A DNA stretch of 61,719 bases from an uncultured Pelagibacteraceae bacterium (lineage in GTDB: Bacteria > Pseudomonadota > Alphaproteobacteria > Pelagibacterales > Pelagibacteraceae), in the NCBI GenBank assembly GCA_902540235.1, contig CACBLI010000009.1, positions 1-61,719 on the forward strand, given 5' to 3'. This document shows positions 8,384-17,688 of the stretch, piece after piece. The position numbers were made by a program, and so were the translations under genes. Each line of letters starts with the position of its first letter. The stretch's first letter is position 1. The notes below the pieces were generated by a model, which was not told where the DNA came from, ran no database searches, and saw only the letters and a program-made list of their open reading frames with translations.

Positions 8384-10066
8384 CCATTTTCTCTCATCTT
8401 TTTTTAAAAAAGGAGATAGTTTTGAATAAACATTTAAGTGATAATTAAATAAATAATCCTTTTCTTTCTTAATTAAATTTTTGAAGATAATTAATTCTTT
8501 ATCTATGGGCGCCAGCGTGAGATTTTCAAATATTAATTTTCTATTGATCTTTTTAATATAAACCAGATTTTCAATTCTTATGCCAAATGAACCCTTTTTA
8601 TAAAACCCCGGCTCATTACTTAAAATCATTCCTTCTCTAAATTTAATTTTATTACATTTTGATATTGATTGAGGACCTTCGTGTACATTTAAATAAAAAC
8701 CTACACCGTGACCAGTTCCATGTTTATAATCTAGTCCACTTTTAGTAAGAGATTTTCTTGCCAACGGATCTAATAACTTTCCATTGTATTTTTTATTAAG
8801 GTTTGCTGTCGCAATAGCAATGTGTCCTTTTAAAACTTTTGTAAAAGTTTCTTTAATAAATTTTTTTGGTCTTGAAAAGCAAATCGTTCTTGTAACATCT
8901 GTTGTTCCATAGCGATATTGTCCACCAGAGTCACATAAAAAAATATCATTTTTTTTCAATTTTTTAGATTTAATTTTATCTGCTCTATAATGAATAATCG
9001 CACCATTTTTTCCTGCACCTGCAATAGTATTAAAGCTAGGATATAAATAATTTTTATTTTTTTTTCTAAAATTTTCTAATTTTAATTGCGCTTGATATTC
9101 TGTAATCTTTTTTTTGTTTTTGAATTTAATCCAATATAAAAATTTTGTAAGTGCAACTCCATCAGAGATATGGCTCTTTACCATGTTATCGATTTCTATT
9201 TTATTTTTCATAGATTTCATTAGATATATTGGATCATCTTTATCTAATACAAAAAATCTCTTTTTAATAATATTTTCGTAAAATAAAGAGCAGGTATTAT
9301 TATCTATGATGATTTTGTTTTTTTTTAATTTTTCTATAAATAAATTAAAATCTTTGGGTAAAATTAAATTGTTTTTTTTTATTTTTTTTTCCTTAATTAA
9401 ATTTCCTACTTTTCCTCTTTCACAGATTAAGTAAATTTTTTTATTACTATCTATTATAACTCTACAATTTGGTATTGGACTATGCTGGTTGTCATTTCCT
9501 CTAATATTTAACAACCAAGCAACATTCTCAGGGGCGCTTATAAATAAATAATTTGATTTATTTTTTTTTAAAAAATTTGCAATTTTTTTAATTTTGACTG
9601 TATGACTTTCCCCAACAATTTTTTTACTGAGAGAAAAAAAAGGTTTGCATTTAATTTGATAATTATTGTAAAAAATATTATCTATTAAATTTACGCTAAT
9701 TTCTTTTATTTGATTATATTTTAGGAAAAAACTATTGATTTGTTTTGATGTAAAAAGTTTTGGATCTATGCCAAGTGTGAGATTTTTGAATAGTTTACAA
9801 TTTTTTATTTTTTCTAAATTTGTGACTTTAAACTCTTTTCCAGACTCAATTTCTGCTTGAATTGTATATCTGCCATCAACGAATAAATAATTTTTTTTTT
9901 TAAGAATAATTGCGTAACCAGCAGAACCAGAAAAATTAGAAATAGTTTTTAACCTGTTTTTTTGAGTAAATTCGGAAAAAAATTCATCATTTTTAGGGAC
10001 TATGTATCCATCTATATTAAATTTGTTAAATTTATTTCTTAACTTAGATATTTTTTTTTTTATCAT
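8366..10066 (-). CDS. pepP: M24B family Xaa-Pro aminopeptidase
   Basis: Cytoplasmic metallopeptidase removing N-terminal residues before proline. Two creatinase-like N-terminal domains (FNIDGYIVPKNDEFFSEF) precede a pita-bread catalytic domain. The metal ligands are visible in CDSGGQYRYGTTDVTRT, GTGHGVGFYLNVHEGP, LSNEPGFY and IRIENL. The length of 566 aa matches the long aminopeptidase P form with an extra C-terminal segment. The start ATG overlaps the uvrD stop (ATGA), so it is translated from the uvrD transcript. The symbol pepP is used for the family; exact orthology is not tested. Confidence 0.9.
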   Translation of the reverse strand: MIKKKISKLRNKFNKFNIDGYIVPKNDEFFSEFTQKNRLKTISNFSGSAGYAIILKKKNYLFVDGRYTIQAEIESGKEFKVTNLEKIKNCKLFKNLTLGIDPKLFTSKQINSFFLKYNQIKEISVNLIDNIFYNNYQIKCKPFFSLSKKIVGESHTVKIKKIANFLKKNKSNYLFISAPENVAWLLNIRGNDNQHSPIPNCRVIIDSNKKIYLICERGKVGNLIKEKKIKKNNLILPKDFNLFIEKLKKNKIIIDNNTCSLFYENIIKKRFFVLDKDDPIYLMKSMKNKIEIDNMVKSHISDGVALTKFLYWIKFKNKKKITEYQAQLKLENFRKKNKNYLYPSFNTIAGAGKNGAIIHYRADKIKSKKLKKNDIFLCDSGGQYRYGTTDVTRTICFSRPKKFIKETFTKVLKGHIAIATANLNKKYNGKLLDPLARKSLTKSGLDYKHGTGHGVGFYLNVHEGPQSISKCNKIKFREGMILSNEPGFYKKGSFGIRIENLVYIKKINRKLIFENLTLAPIDKELIIFKNLIKKEKDYLFNYHLNVYSKLSPFLKKDERKWLASFV

Positions 10067-12099
10067 TTAAGTCTTTTTTGATATCTTATCCAACCAGGGC
10101 TTCTAATATTATCGTTATCTTCTAAATCTTGATTAAACTCAAAATCTTGTAACTCATCTCTCCTTTCATCAAAAGAGGAGTTTTTTTCTAAATATTTTTC
10201 TGGAAGTTCCTCAATAAATCTTGAGGCCATGCTATCAATCCAGTCACCTTGATAAAATCTGTTCATTGAAAAAGATATTATGGCTTGACTTTTAGCTCTG
10301 GTTATCCCAACGTAAGCCAGTCTTCTTTCTTCTTCTAAGCCATTTTGGCCTTTTTCCTCAATTGACTTTTGATGAGGAAATAATCCTTCCTCCCAACCTG
10401 GCAGGAAAACCACTTCAAATTCCAAACCTTTAGAAGCATGCATTGTCATCAAATTAATTTTTTCCCCATCCCATTCTTGATCAATAGAAGTTGCTAATGA
10501 AACATGTTCTAAAAATCCCTCTAAATTATCAAATTCTTTCATTGCACTTAAAAGCTCTTTGATATTTTCAAGCCTATTTTCATTTTCTAAATCTTTTTTG
10601 TTTTTTAACATTAAGGAATAACCGGATTCATCTAAAATTGTTTGTAAAAGTTTTACATGACTCGATTTTTTTATATTAAGTTCATATCTCCACTTATCGA
10701 TAAGATTTAAAAAAGACAAAAGTCCAATTTTTGTTTTGGGCTTAATCAAGTTTAGTTCTATCAATTTTTTTGAGGATTTTTCTAGACTTAATGAATTTTT
10801 TATTGCGTATTCATGTATTTGTTTTATCGTACTGTCACCTATGGATCTTTTTGGATTATTAACAATTCTCTCAAATGCTAAATCATCATTTTCTTGAAAG
10901 ATTATTCTAAGATATGATATGCAGTCTTTAATTTCTGCTCTCTCATAAAATTTTATGCCTCCAATTATTCTATAAGGAATACCAACTTTAAGAAATCTTT
11001 CTTCAAATTCTCTAGTTTGAAATATTGCCCTAACTAAAATCGCTATTTTATTAAAAGAAACTTTCTTTTTTAAATTTTGTTCTAATTCATCAGATACACC
11101 GATCGCTTCATCCTTTCCATTTTTAAAGCAATTTAATTTTACTAACTCACCTTTATTTTTTTTTGATTTCAAAGTTTTACCAACCCTATTTTGATTGTTT
11201 GATATTAATGCTGAAGCTACTGATAATATATTTTGAGTAGACCTGTAATTTTCCTCTAATCTAATTATTTTAGTCTCTTGATAAATCTTATCAAATTCTA
11301 AAAAATTTTTTATTTCTGCACCTCGCCAACTGTAAATAGATTGGTCATCGTCACCTACACAACAAATATTTCTATTTTTTTCGGCCAAAATATTTAACCA
11401 TTTACTTTGTATAAAATTAGTATCCTGATACTCATCAACCAATATATATTTAAAATTTTTACAGTAAATTTCTTTGATATCATTATTTTTTTCAAAGATT
11501 TTTACAGAATGTAAAATTAGATCTCCAAAATCACAAGAATTCAAATCAATAAGTTTTTGCTGATAAATTTTGTACAAAGATAATATATTCTTTTCATAAG
11601 TATCTTTATTTTTCAAAATTACATCACCAGGGTAAAGCCCTCTATTTTTCCATTTATCGATTAATGATAATATAAATTTAGGTGATAATTGTTTGGTATC
11701 AATATCTTTAGACTTACAAATACTTTTTATTAATCTAGATTGATCGTCTGTATCTATTATTGTAAAATTAGATTTTAAATCAACTGCAGGAGCATGTCTT
11801 CTTAATAACTTAGCACAAATAGAGTGAAAAGTCCCAAGCCACGGCAAACCATTTGCATCTGTTTTTAAGATTGAACTAACTCTATTCTGCATTTCTCTTG
11901 CTGCTTTATTTGTAAAAGTGACAGCCAATATCTGGTTTGGAAAAGCTTTTTTCTCCCTTATTAAGTTTACAATTCTTGAGGTAAGAACTTTAGTTTTCCC
12001 GGAACCTGCCCCAGCTACAATTAATAATGGGCCATCCATATGAGTTACAGCCTCTTTTTGTGCGGAGTTGAGAGATTTTATAAATTCAGAGTTTATCAT
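10063..12099 (-). CDS. uvrD: UvrD/PcrA family DNA helicase
   Basis: Superfamily 1A 3'-5' helicase for nucleotide excision and mismatch repair. Motif I is AGAGSGKTKVLTSRI, motif II is LVDEYQDTN, motif III is GDDDQSIYSWRGA, motif IV is LEENYRSTQ, motif V is NLMTMHASKGLEFEVVF and motif VI is EERRLAYVGITRAK. All are intact, and 678 aa is typical. It is divergent from the AsmA-like gene with a 30-base gap. Unlike recA and umuD, I see no LexA-like repeat in that gap. Confidence 0.95.
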   Translation of the reverse strand: MINSEFIKSLNSAQKEAVTHMDGPLLIVAGAGSGKTKVLTSRIVNLIREKKAFPNQILAVTFTNKAAREMQNRVSSILKTDANGLPWLGTFHSICAKLLRRHAPAVDLKSNFTIIDTDDQSRLIKSICKSKDIDTKQLSPKFILSLIDKWKNRGLYPGDVILKNKDTYEKNILSLYKIYQQKLIDLNSCDFGDLILHSVKIFEKNNDIKEIYCKNFKYILVDEYQDTNFIQSKWLNILAEKNRNICCVGDDDQSIYSWRGAEIKNFLEFDKIYQETKIIRLEENYRSTQNILSVASALISNNQNRVGKTLKSKKNKGELVKLNCFKNGKDEAIGVSDELEQNLKKKVSFNKIAILVRAIFQTREFEERFLKVGIPYRIIGGIKFYERAEIKDCISYLRIIFQENDDLAFERIVNNPKRSIGDSTIKQIHEYAIKNSLSLEKSSKKLIELNLIKPKTKIGLLSFLNLIDKWRYELNIKKSSHVKLLQTILDESGYSLMLKNKKDLENENRLENIKELLSAMKEFDNLEGFLEHVSLATSIDQEWDGEKINLMTMHASKGLEFEVVFLPGWEEGLFPHQKSIEEKGQNGLEEERRLAYVGITRAKSQAIISFSMNRFYQGDWIDSMASRFIEELPEKYLEKNSSFDERRDELQDFEFNQDLEDNDNIRSPGWIRYQKRLK

Positions 12100-12129
12100 T
12101 TTTAATTATTTTATATAACAATATCCTAA

Positions 12130-13623
12130 ATGTTTAATTTTAATCTTATATCAAAAAAAAATTTTTTGATCTTTTTAAAAAAGGTTAATTTAATATTAAT
12201 TAGTATTTTTAATAATTTACAATTTAAAAATTTAAAAAGACTTACAAAATTATTTCTAATCGATAAACGGGTCATTTTTACATTAATAATCATTTTTTTT
12301 TCAGTTTTTGTACATTTATCTACCCCTGCTTTTTACAAAGATAGCTGGGTTAAGGGGATCGTTAAGAGTCAATTTGAAAAAGAATTTAAATTTGAGATTA
12401 AATTTAGTGAAAAGTTGAATTATGCTATTTTTCCAATACCTCATTTTAGGTTTAAGAATGTTGAACTAGTTTCTAATGAAAAAGAATTAGCAAAAATTGA
12501 ATTAGTTAAAGTATATCTTACTTTTAGTAAATTTTTAGATAAAAACAAAATGAACATTCAAAATATAAATATTAAAAAAGCAAAGTTTAATTTTTACAAG
12601 AATGATTTTACTAATCTTATTAATTTTTTTAACAAAAAAATAAATGAAAAAAAAATTATAATTTTTGATAGTAAAATTTTTTTGAAAGATGATGCCGATG
12701 ACATATACTCGATTATTTCGATAGATAAAAGCCAATCTTTTTATGATAATTTTGAAGCTACTAATAATTTGGATGTTAATGGTGATATATTTAATAACTC
12801 TTTTAAACTAAATTTAAGAAATGATTTTGTAGAAAAAAAATCTAATTTAGATTTAACATTTGATAAGCTTAATAAAAGATTTTTAAATACAATTGACTTC
12901 AAAAATAACAGTAAAGAAGGAACTCTGAGCTTTTTTGACTCAAGAAAAAAATATGACACAAACTATTCATTTAATAAAGATGTCTTGAGTTTTAATTCTG
13001 AAGAAAAAATTGATGATAAATCGTTTTATAAAGGAATGGTCAATTTTTCACCATTCTCTACAAATTTAGAAATAAATCTTAAAAGTGTAAATTTGAAAAA
13101 TCTTCTAGGAAGTGAATCTTTATTTTTAGAAGTTTTGAAGTCAAATATATTTGCAAATGAAAATTTAAACTTTAACATTGAGGTGAAATCAAAAAATATT
13201 TCAGATCATAGAAAACTAAAGAATTTAATCTTAAATATTAACTATGAAAATCAATCTCTTAATTTTGATCAAAGTAATTTTTTGCTTCAAGATATTTTAA
13301 AGATTAATTTAATTGAGAGTGAATTTGTAAATTCAAAAAAGCAATTTTTTTTTGGTAAATTTAAAATAATGATTGATGATCATCTCAAGTTATATAGATT
13401 TTTCCAAACAAAAAAAAAATATAGAAAAAAAATAAATTCAATTTACATAGCAATAAAATACGATTTTTTAAAAAATAAGTTAACATTAGATGAATTGATT
13501 ATAGATGATAAAACAAATGAAAATATTTCAAATTTTATAAAACGTTTCAATCAAGATAATCAATTGATAGAAAACAAAGTAGATTTAAGGAATTTTTTTA
13601 ACTCTTTTATTCAAGAACTATAA
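12130..13623 (+). CDS. AsmA-like inner-membrane-anchored protein
   Basis: 497 aa with a lysine-rich cytoplasmic start and one membrane segment at about residues 48-67. The long remainder is presumably periplasmic. After the membrane anchor it reads KFSEKLNYAIFPIPHFRFKN and then IELVKVYLTFSKFLDKN, the pattern of the AsmA N-terminal domain (a P-P-l-l-d-v segment then paired strands). AsmA-like proteins are linked to outer-membrane lipid transport and assembly; any role here is inference. The rest is weakly conserved beta-rich sequence. The last six bases overlap the convergent fumC stop. Confidence 0.6.
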   Translation: MFNFNLISKKNFLIFLKKVNLILISIFNNLQFKNLKRLTKLFLIDKRVIFTLIIIFFSVFVHLSTPAFYKDSWVKGIVKSQFEKEFKFEIKFSEKLNYAIFPIPHFRFKNVELVSNEKELAKIELVKVYLTFSKFLDKNKMNIQNINIKKAKFNFYKNDFTNLINFFNKKINEKKIIIFDSKIFLKDDADDIYSIISIDKSQSFYDNFEATNNLDVNGDIFNNSFKLNLRNDFVEKKSNLDLTFDKLNKRFLNTIDFKNNSKEGTLSFFDSRKKYDTNYSFNKDVLSFNSEEKIDDKSFYKGMVNFSPFSTNLEINLKSVNLKNLLGSESLFLEVLKSNIFANENLNFNIEVKSKNISDHRKLKNLILNINYENQSLNFDQSNFLLQDILKINLIESEFVNSKKQFFFGKFKIMIDDHLKLYRFFQTKKKYRKKINSIYIAIKYDFLKNKLTLDELIIDDKTNENISNFIKRFNQDNQLIENKVDLRNFFNSFIQEL

Positions 13624-15006
13624 TGGCTTAATCATTTTTTTTGGATTGACTATCGCATCATATTTTTTTTCATCAATTAACCCAGATTTTAATGCCTCTA
13701 CTTTAAGCGTAGTTTTATTTTTCAATGCTGTTTTAGCAATTTTTGCAGCATTATCATATCCAATATGAGGTGCTAGAGAAGTTACTAACATTAAAGAATT
13801 ATCTAAATATTCTTTAATTTTAACTTTATCTGCTTTTAATCCTTTTACGCAGAAAAGTGAAAAATTTTTAGTGCTGTCGGCTAGTAAATCAATAGATTGT
13901 AAAATATTATGTGCAATTAGAGGTTTAAACACATTCAATTCGAAATGACCATGTGACCCTGCCATAGTAATTCCATTATGGTTTCCGATTACTTTTACAC
14001 AGACCATCGTCACTGCCTCTGATTGGGTAGGATTTACCTTGCCTGGCATAATTGAGGAACCCGGTTCATTTGCTGGTAAAATAATTTCCCCATATCCTGC
14101 TCTTGGGCCAGAACCTAAAAATCTAATATCATTAGCAATTTTCATTAAACAAACTGCGGTTGTATTTAGTGTTCCTGAAAAATTTACTATTTCATCATGA
14201 GCTGCTAAAGCAGCAAATTTATTTTTAGTTGGTTTAAAAGGAAGTTTAGTAATTTTCTTGATCTCTCTGATAATTTTTTTATCAAAACCTTTCTTACTAT
14301 TTATTCCTGTTCCAACAGCAGTTCCTCCTTGAGCCAAAAAATAGATTTCGTTTAAAGCATTTTTAATTCTAAAAATACAATCTTCTAATTGAGACTGATA
14401 TCCAGAAAATTCTTGACCCAAAGATAAAGGGGTTGCGTCTTGCAAATGTGTCCTGCCAACTTTAATTATATTTTTGAATTTATTTACTTTTTTTTTCAAC
14501 TCTTTATTTAACAATTCTAAGGAGGGAATTAACTTATTTTTTGTCTCTATTGCGATTGCTATATGCATAGCAGTAGGAAATACGTCATTTGTTGATTGAG
14601 ATTTATTAACATGATCGTTTGGATGCACAGGTTTTTTCGTTCCCTTTTTCCCACCTAAAATTTCTATAGCTCTGTTAGCTATAACTTCATTTACATTCAT
14701 ATTTGTTTGTGTGCCTGAACCAGTTTGCCAAACTTTGAGTGGAAAATGGCTATCTAACTTTCCAGAAATTATTTCGTTTGAAGCTTTTATGATTGCTTTA
14801 GAAATGTTTGGTAAAATTCGTTTTTCTTTACCATGGACAACTGCTGCAGCCTTCTTTATAATTGCTATAGATTTAACAAGAATTGGTCTTACTAAAAACT
14901 CACCTATATCAAAATATTTTTTTGATCTTTGTGTTGATGCACCCCAGTACTTGTCTTTTGGGACATTTATAGATCCGATACTATCAAATTCTTTTCTAAA
15001 TTTCAT
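13618..15006 (-). CDS. fumC: Fumarate hydratase, class II
   Basis: TCA cycle enzyme converting fumarate to malate, iron-independent. The superfamily signature GSSIMPGKVNPTQ, GRTHLQDATPLSLGQEFSG and QTGSGTQTNMNVNEV are all present. At 462 aa it is the normal length. The start is the ATG at 15006 and the gap to the next, divergent gene is 67 bases. The class II form needs no iron-sulfur cluster, which fits an iron-poor ocean habitat (inference). Confidence 0.97.
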   Translation of the reverse strand: MKFRKEFDSIGSINVPKDKYWGASTQRSKKYFDIGEFLVRPILVKSIAIIKKAAAVVHGKEKRILPNISKAIIKASNEIISGKLDSHFPLKVWQTGSGTQTNMNVNEVIANRAIEILGGKKGTKKPVHPNDHVNKSQSTNDVFPTAMHIAIAIETKNKLIPSLELLNKELKKKVNKFKNIIKVGRTHLQDATPLSLGQEFSGYQSQLEDCIFRIKNALNEIYFLAQGGTAVGTGINSKKGFDKKIIREIKKITKLPFKPTKNKFAALAAHDEIVNFSGTLNTTAVCLMKIANDIRFLGSGPRAGYGEIILPANEPGSSIMPGKVNPTQSEAVTMVCVKVIGNHNGITMAGSHGHFELNVFKPLIAHNILQSIDLLADSTKNFSLFCVKGLKADKVKIKEYLDNSLMLVTSLAPHIGYDNAAKIAKTALKNKTTLKVEALKSGLIDEKKYDAIVNPKKMIKPL

Positions 15007-15073
15007 TGATTAATAAGCAAATATTAAATTAGTATAACTATACATTAATTTTAAAAAAACTTACAGGAGCAAT

Positions 15074-15445
15074 ATGTCAAATTTCAGTAAGGTTGGTATT
15101 TTTATGAAAACTTTTGGACAAGATGTTAAAAATAAACCCTCATTTAGTACAGATAGAATAAATAAACTAAGGCTTGATCTTATTAAAGAGGAACTTGAAG
15201 AATTGACCGAAGCGATGAAAAACAAAGATTTATTAGAGGTAGCAGACGCCCTTACTGATATCTTATATGTAACCTATGGTGCTGGCCATGCATTCGGAAT
15301 TAATTTAGATAAATGTTTTGAGGAAGTACAAAATTCAAATATGAGCAAATTGGATCAGGATGGAAAGCCTATTTACAATGAAAAAGGCAAAGTTATGAAA
15401 GGACCAAACTATTTTAAACCTGACCTATCAAAATTTATTAATTAA
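15074..15445 (+). CDS. MazG-like nucleotide pyrophosphohydrolase
   Basis: Small all-alpha pyrophosphohydrolase of the MazG/PRA-PH type, 123 aa. The metal-binding pattern EExxE...ExxD appears in IKEELEELTEAMKNK and EVADALTDILY. The C-terminal segment SNMSKLDQDGKP...GKVMKGPNYF is characteristic of a conserved subgroup often annotated only as a nucleoside triphosphate pyrophosphohydrolase. The substrate is unknown; removal of damaged or excess nucleotides is plausible. A clear AGGAG lies at 15065-15069. The stop shares the tetranucleotide TTAA with the stop of convergent ygfZ. Confidence 0.78.
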   Translation: MSNFSKVGIFMKTFGQDVKNKPSFSTDRINKLRLDLIKEELEELTEAMKNKDLLEVADALTDILYVTYGAGHAFGINLDKCFEEVQNSNMSKLDQDGKPIYNEKGKVMKGPNYFKPDLSKFIN

Positions 15446-16335
15446 AGACTTAAATGGAGCCAATTTGGAATTAAAATTTTAAATAATCCGTTTTTGCTTT
15501 TATAAATATGGTCTTTAACAAAATTTTTATCTAAAAACTTAATTAGAGCAAATGGGTATTTACCATTGATCAAAATTTTTCCAATCTCAACATTATTATT
15601 TATAACTTTATCCCCCTCAGATATTGATCCATCAATAACTTCTATTGGTAAAAGTCTTTTTGAAAGTTTATTTTTTAATTTAATTCTCGCAGTATTTTCT
15701 TGACCAATATAACACCCTTTTTTAAAATCAATTCCGTTTAATTCCTCATAGTTACATTCAATACCAAATAACTTGTTTTGTAATTTATTTAAGTCTTTTG
15801 GCACAATCCCTAATTTATGACTTTTAGAATAGTAGTTTTCAATTTTATCATTTTTTAAATCTAATTTTTTCAATGAAAGATAGAGTTTTTCTAAATTTAT
15901 TATTAATCTTGCTCCCAATTTCTCATTTCTTGGATCTAGAATAATTGGGTCTTCTCGATATCTAAATGTATACCCACGAATATCTTTTGCGTTTTTCATA
16001 GATAAATATTTTTCGTATTCAAGACAAGCTACAACAAATTCATTACTCAAATTTAAGATTTCAATTTTTGATCTTATTTTATAAAGATTAAGTTGCTTAA
16101 ATATTTCTTTAGACTGACTTTTTTCACAATCTATAAAGTATCCTGACTTATGTTTTACAATTATAAATTCAAAAAGAAATTTACCCTGAGGTGATAATAA
16201 TGATGCAAAACAACTAATTTGATCTGTTACCTTATTAATGTCGTTGCTGATAAGGTTTTGTAGAAAATCTTTGCAATCCTTACCGTTAATGTAAAGAATT
16301 GAACGATCTTCTAAAATAAAAACACTTTTTTTCAT
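15442..16335 (-). CDS. ygfZ: Folate-binding protein YgfZ, iron-sulfur cluster assembly
   Basis: GcvT-related protein that, with folate, supports maturation or repair of iron-sulfur proteins. The family signature KGCYIGQENTARIKLKNK is intact. The N-terminus (LQNLISNDINKV...SLLSPQGKFLFEF) matches the folate-binding GcvT-like fold. The length is 297 aa. The start ATG at 16335 lies 45 bases from divergent pyrC. Its stop is interlocked with that of the MazG-like gene. Confidence 0.92.
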   Translation of the reverse strand: MKKSVFILEDRSILYINGKDCKDFLQNLISNDINKVTDQISCFASLLSPQGKFLFEFIIVKHKSGYFIDCEKSQSKEIFKQLNLYKIRSKIEILNLSNEFVVACLEYEKYLSMKNAKDIRGYTFRYREDPIILDPRNEKLGARLIINLEKLYLSLKKLDLKNDKIENYYSKSHKLGIVPKDLNKLQNKLFGIECNYEELNGIDFKKGCYIGQENTARIKLKNKLSKRLLPIEVIDGSISEGDKVINNNVEIGKILINGKYPFALIKFLDKNFVKDHIYKSKNGLFKILIPNWLHLSL

Positions 16336-16380
16336 ATTTTATTGATATATATATTTTTAATATAATTATTTTTTTCATAA

Positions 16381-17688
16381 ATGTTAGATTTAATAATCAA
16401 GAACGGACAATGCTATATTGATGGTGAGTTAAAGAACTTAGATGTATCTGTCAAGGATGGAAAAATTCATAATATTGGTAAAATTTCTGAAAAAACTAAA
16501 GAAATTATAGATGCTAAGGGATTAATAATTTTACCAGGCTGTATTGATACGCAAACTCATTTCAGGGAGCCTGGATCAACAGATACAGAGGATCTTAACT
16601 CTGGCAGCAGAGCGGCTATTGTGGGAGGTATCACTGCGGTATTTGAAATGCCAAATACTAATCCACCAACATCGAGTAAAAAAGAATTTCAAAGAAAATT
16701 AGATTTAGCGAAAAATAGAATGTATTGTAATTATGCTTTTTATTTTGGAGCTACAGCTGATAATTCAAATGAACTGGCAGATCTAAAAAATTTAAATGGA
16801 TGTTGTGGAATAAAACTTTTCGCAGGCTCTTCCACAGGAAATCTTTTAGTTGCTAAAGAAAAAGATATTGAAATTGTATTTCAAAATAGTTCAAAAGTTG
16901 TTGCAGTTCACTCTGAAGATGAAGAAATTTTAAATATTAATAAAAAATTGATTAAAAAAGGTGATGTGCATTCTCATCCTGTATGGAGAAGTGAAGAATG
17001 TGCAATTTCTTCAACTAGAAGGATAGTCAAGATTGCTGAACGCTATAATAAAAAAGCTCACATACTACATGTTACAACTAAACAAGAGATAGATTTTTTA
17101 TCTCAACATAAAGGCAATATTACATTCGAGATTACTCCACAGCATTTAACGATTTATGCCCCTAATTGTTACGATAAACTAGGTACATATGCACAAATGA
17201 ACCCACCGATTAGAGATAAATCTCATTACGATAGATTATGGTATGCAGTTAAAAATAATTTCAATGATACAATTGGTTCAGATCATGCACCACATTTAAA
17301 GGTGAATAAAGAAAAGGAATATCCAAATTCGCCATCAGGTATGCCTGGAGTTCAAACATTGATGCCAGTAATGTTAAATCACGTAAATGATGGGAAATTA
17401 TCATTAAATCAATTAATAGATTTAGTTTGCGAGAATCCAATCAAAATTTTTGGAATTAAAAACAAGGGATTCATTAAAAAGGGTTATGATGCTGATTTTA
17501 CAATTGTTGATATGAATAAAAAAATTAAAATTCAAAATACCAATATTGAGAGTAAATGTGGTTGGTCGCCCTTTGATGGGGTTGAATTTAAAGGTACTCC
17601 AGTAATGACAATTATTCATGGTAGAACAAAGATGAAAAATGGTAAAATAATTGGAGATCCTGACGGACAACCTCTAAATTTTCATTAA
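16381..17688 (+). CDS. pyrC: Dihydroorotase-family amidohydrolase
   Basis: Cyclic amidohydrolase, most likely the dihydroorotase of pyrimidine synthesis; 435 aa. FREPGSTDTEDLNSGSRAA, the candidate metal-bridging lysine in CGIKLFAGSSTG, the later His motifs HVTTKQE and EITPQHLTIY, and the catalytic Asp in GSDHAPH are present. The usual HxH metal motif reads DTQTHFREPG, with Gln58 replacing the first His. I recall dihydroorotases with DxQxH from other phyla, so this may be a subgroup trait. Allantoinase or hydantoinase activity is the alternative. The last 15 bases overlap convergent wecE. Confidence 0.82.
   Translation: MLDLIIKNGQCYIDGELKNLDVSVKDGKIHNIGKISEKTKEIIDAKGLIILPGCIDTQTHFREPGSTDTEDLNSGSRAAIVGGITAVFEMPNTNPPTSSKKEFQRKLDLAKNRMYCNYAFYFGATADNSNELADLKNLNGCCGIKLFAGSSTGNLLVAKEKDIEIVFQNSSKVVAVHSEDEEILNINKKLIKKGDVHSHPVWRSEECAISSTRRIVKIAERYNKKAHILHVTTKQEIDFLSQHKGNITFEITPQHLTIYAPNCYDKLGTYAQMNPPIRDKSHYDRLWYAVKNNFNDTIGSDHAPHLKVNKEKEYPNSPSGMPGVQTLMPVMLNHVNDGKLSLNQLIDLVCENPIKIFGIKNKGFIKKGYDADFTIVDMNKKIKIQNTNIESKCGWSPFDGVEFKGTPVMTIIHGRTKMKNGKIIGDPDGQPLNFH

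Noticed and set aside
14711..15013. 100-aa open frame antisense to fumC
   Set aside because: It lies wholly opposite a strongly conserved gene and has no recognisable motif or ribosome site.
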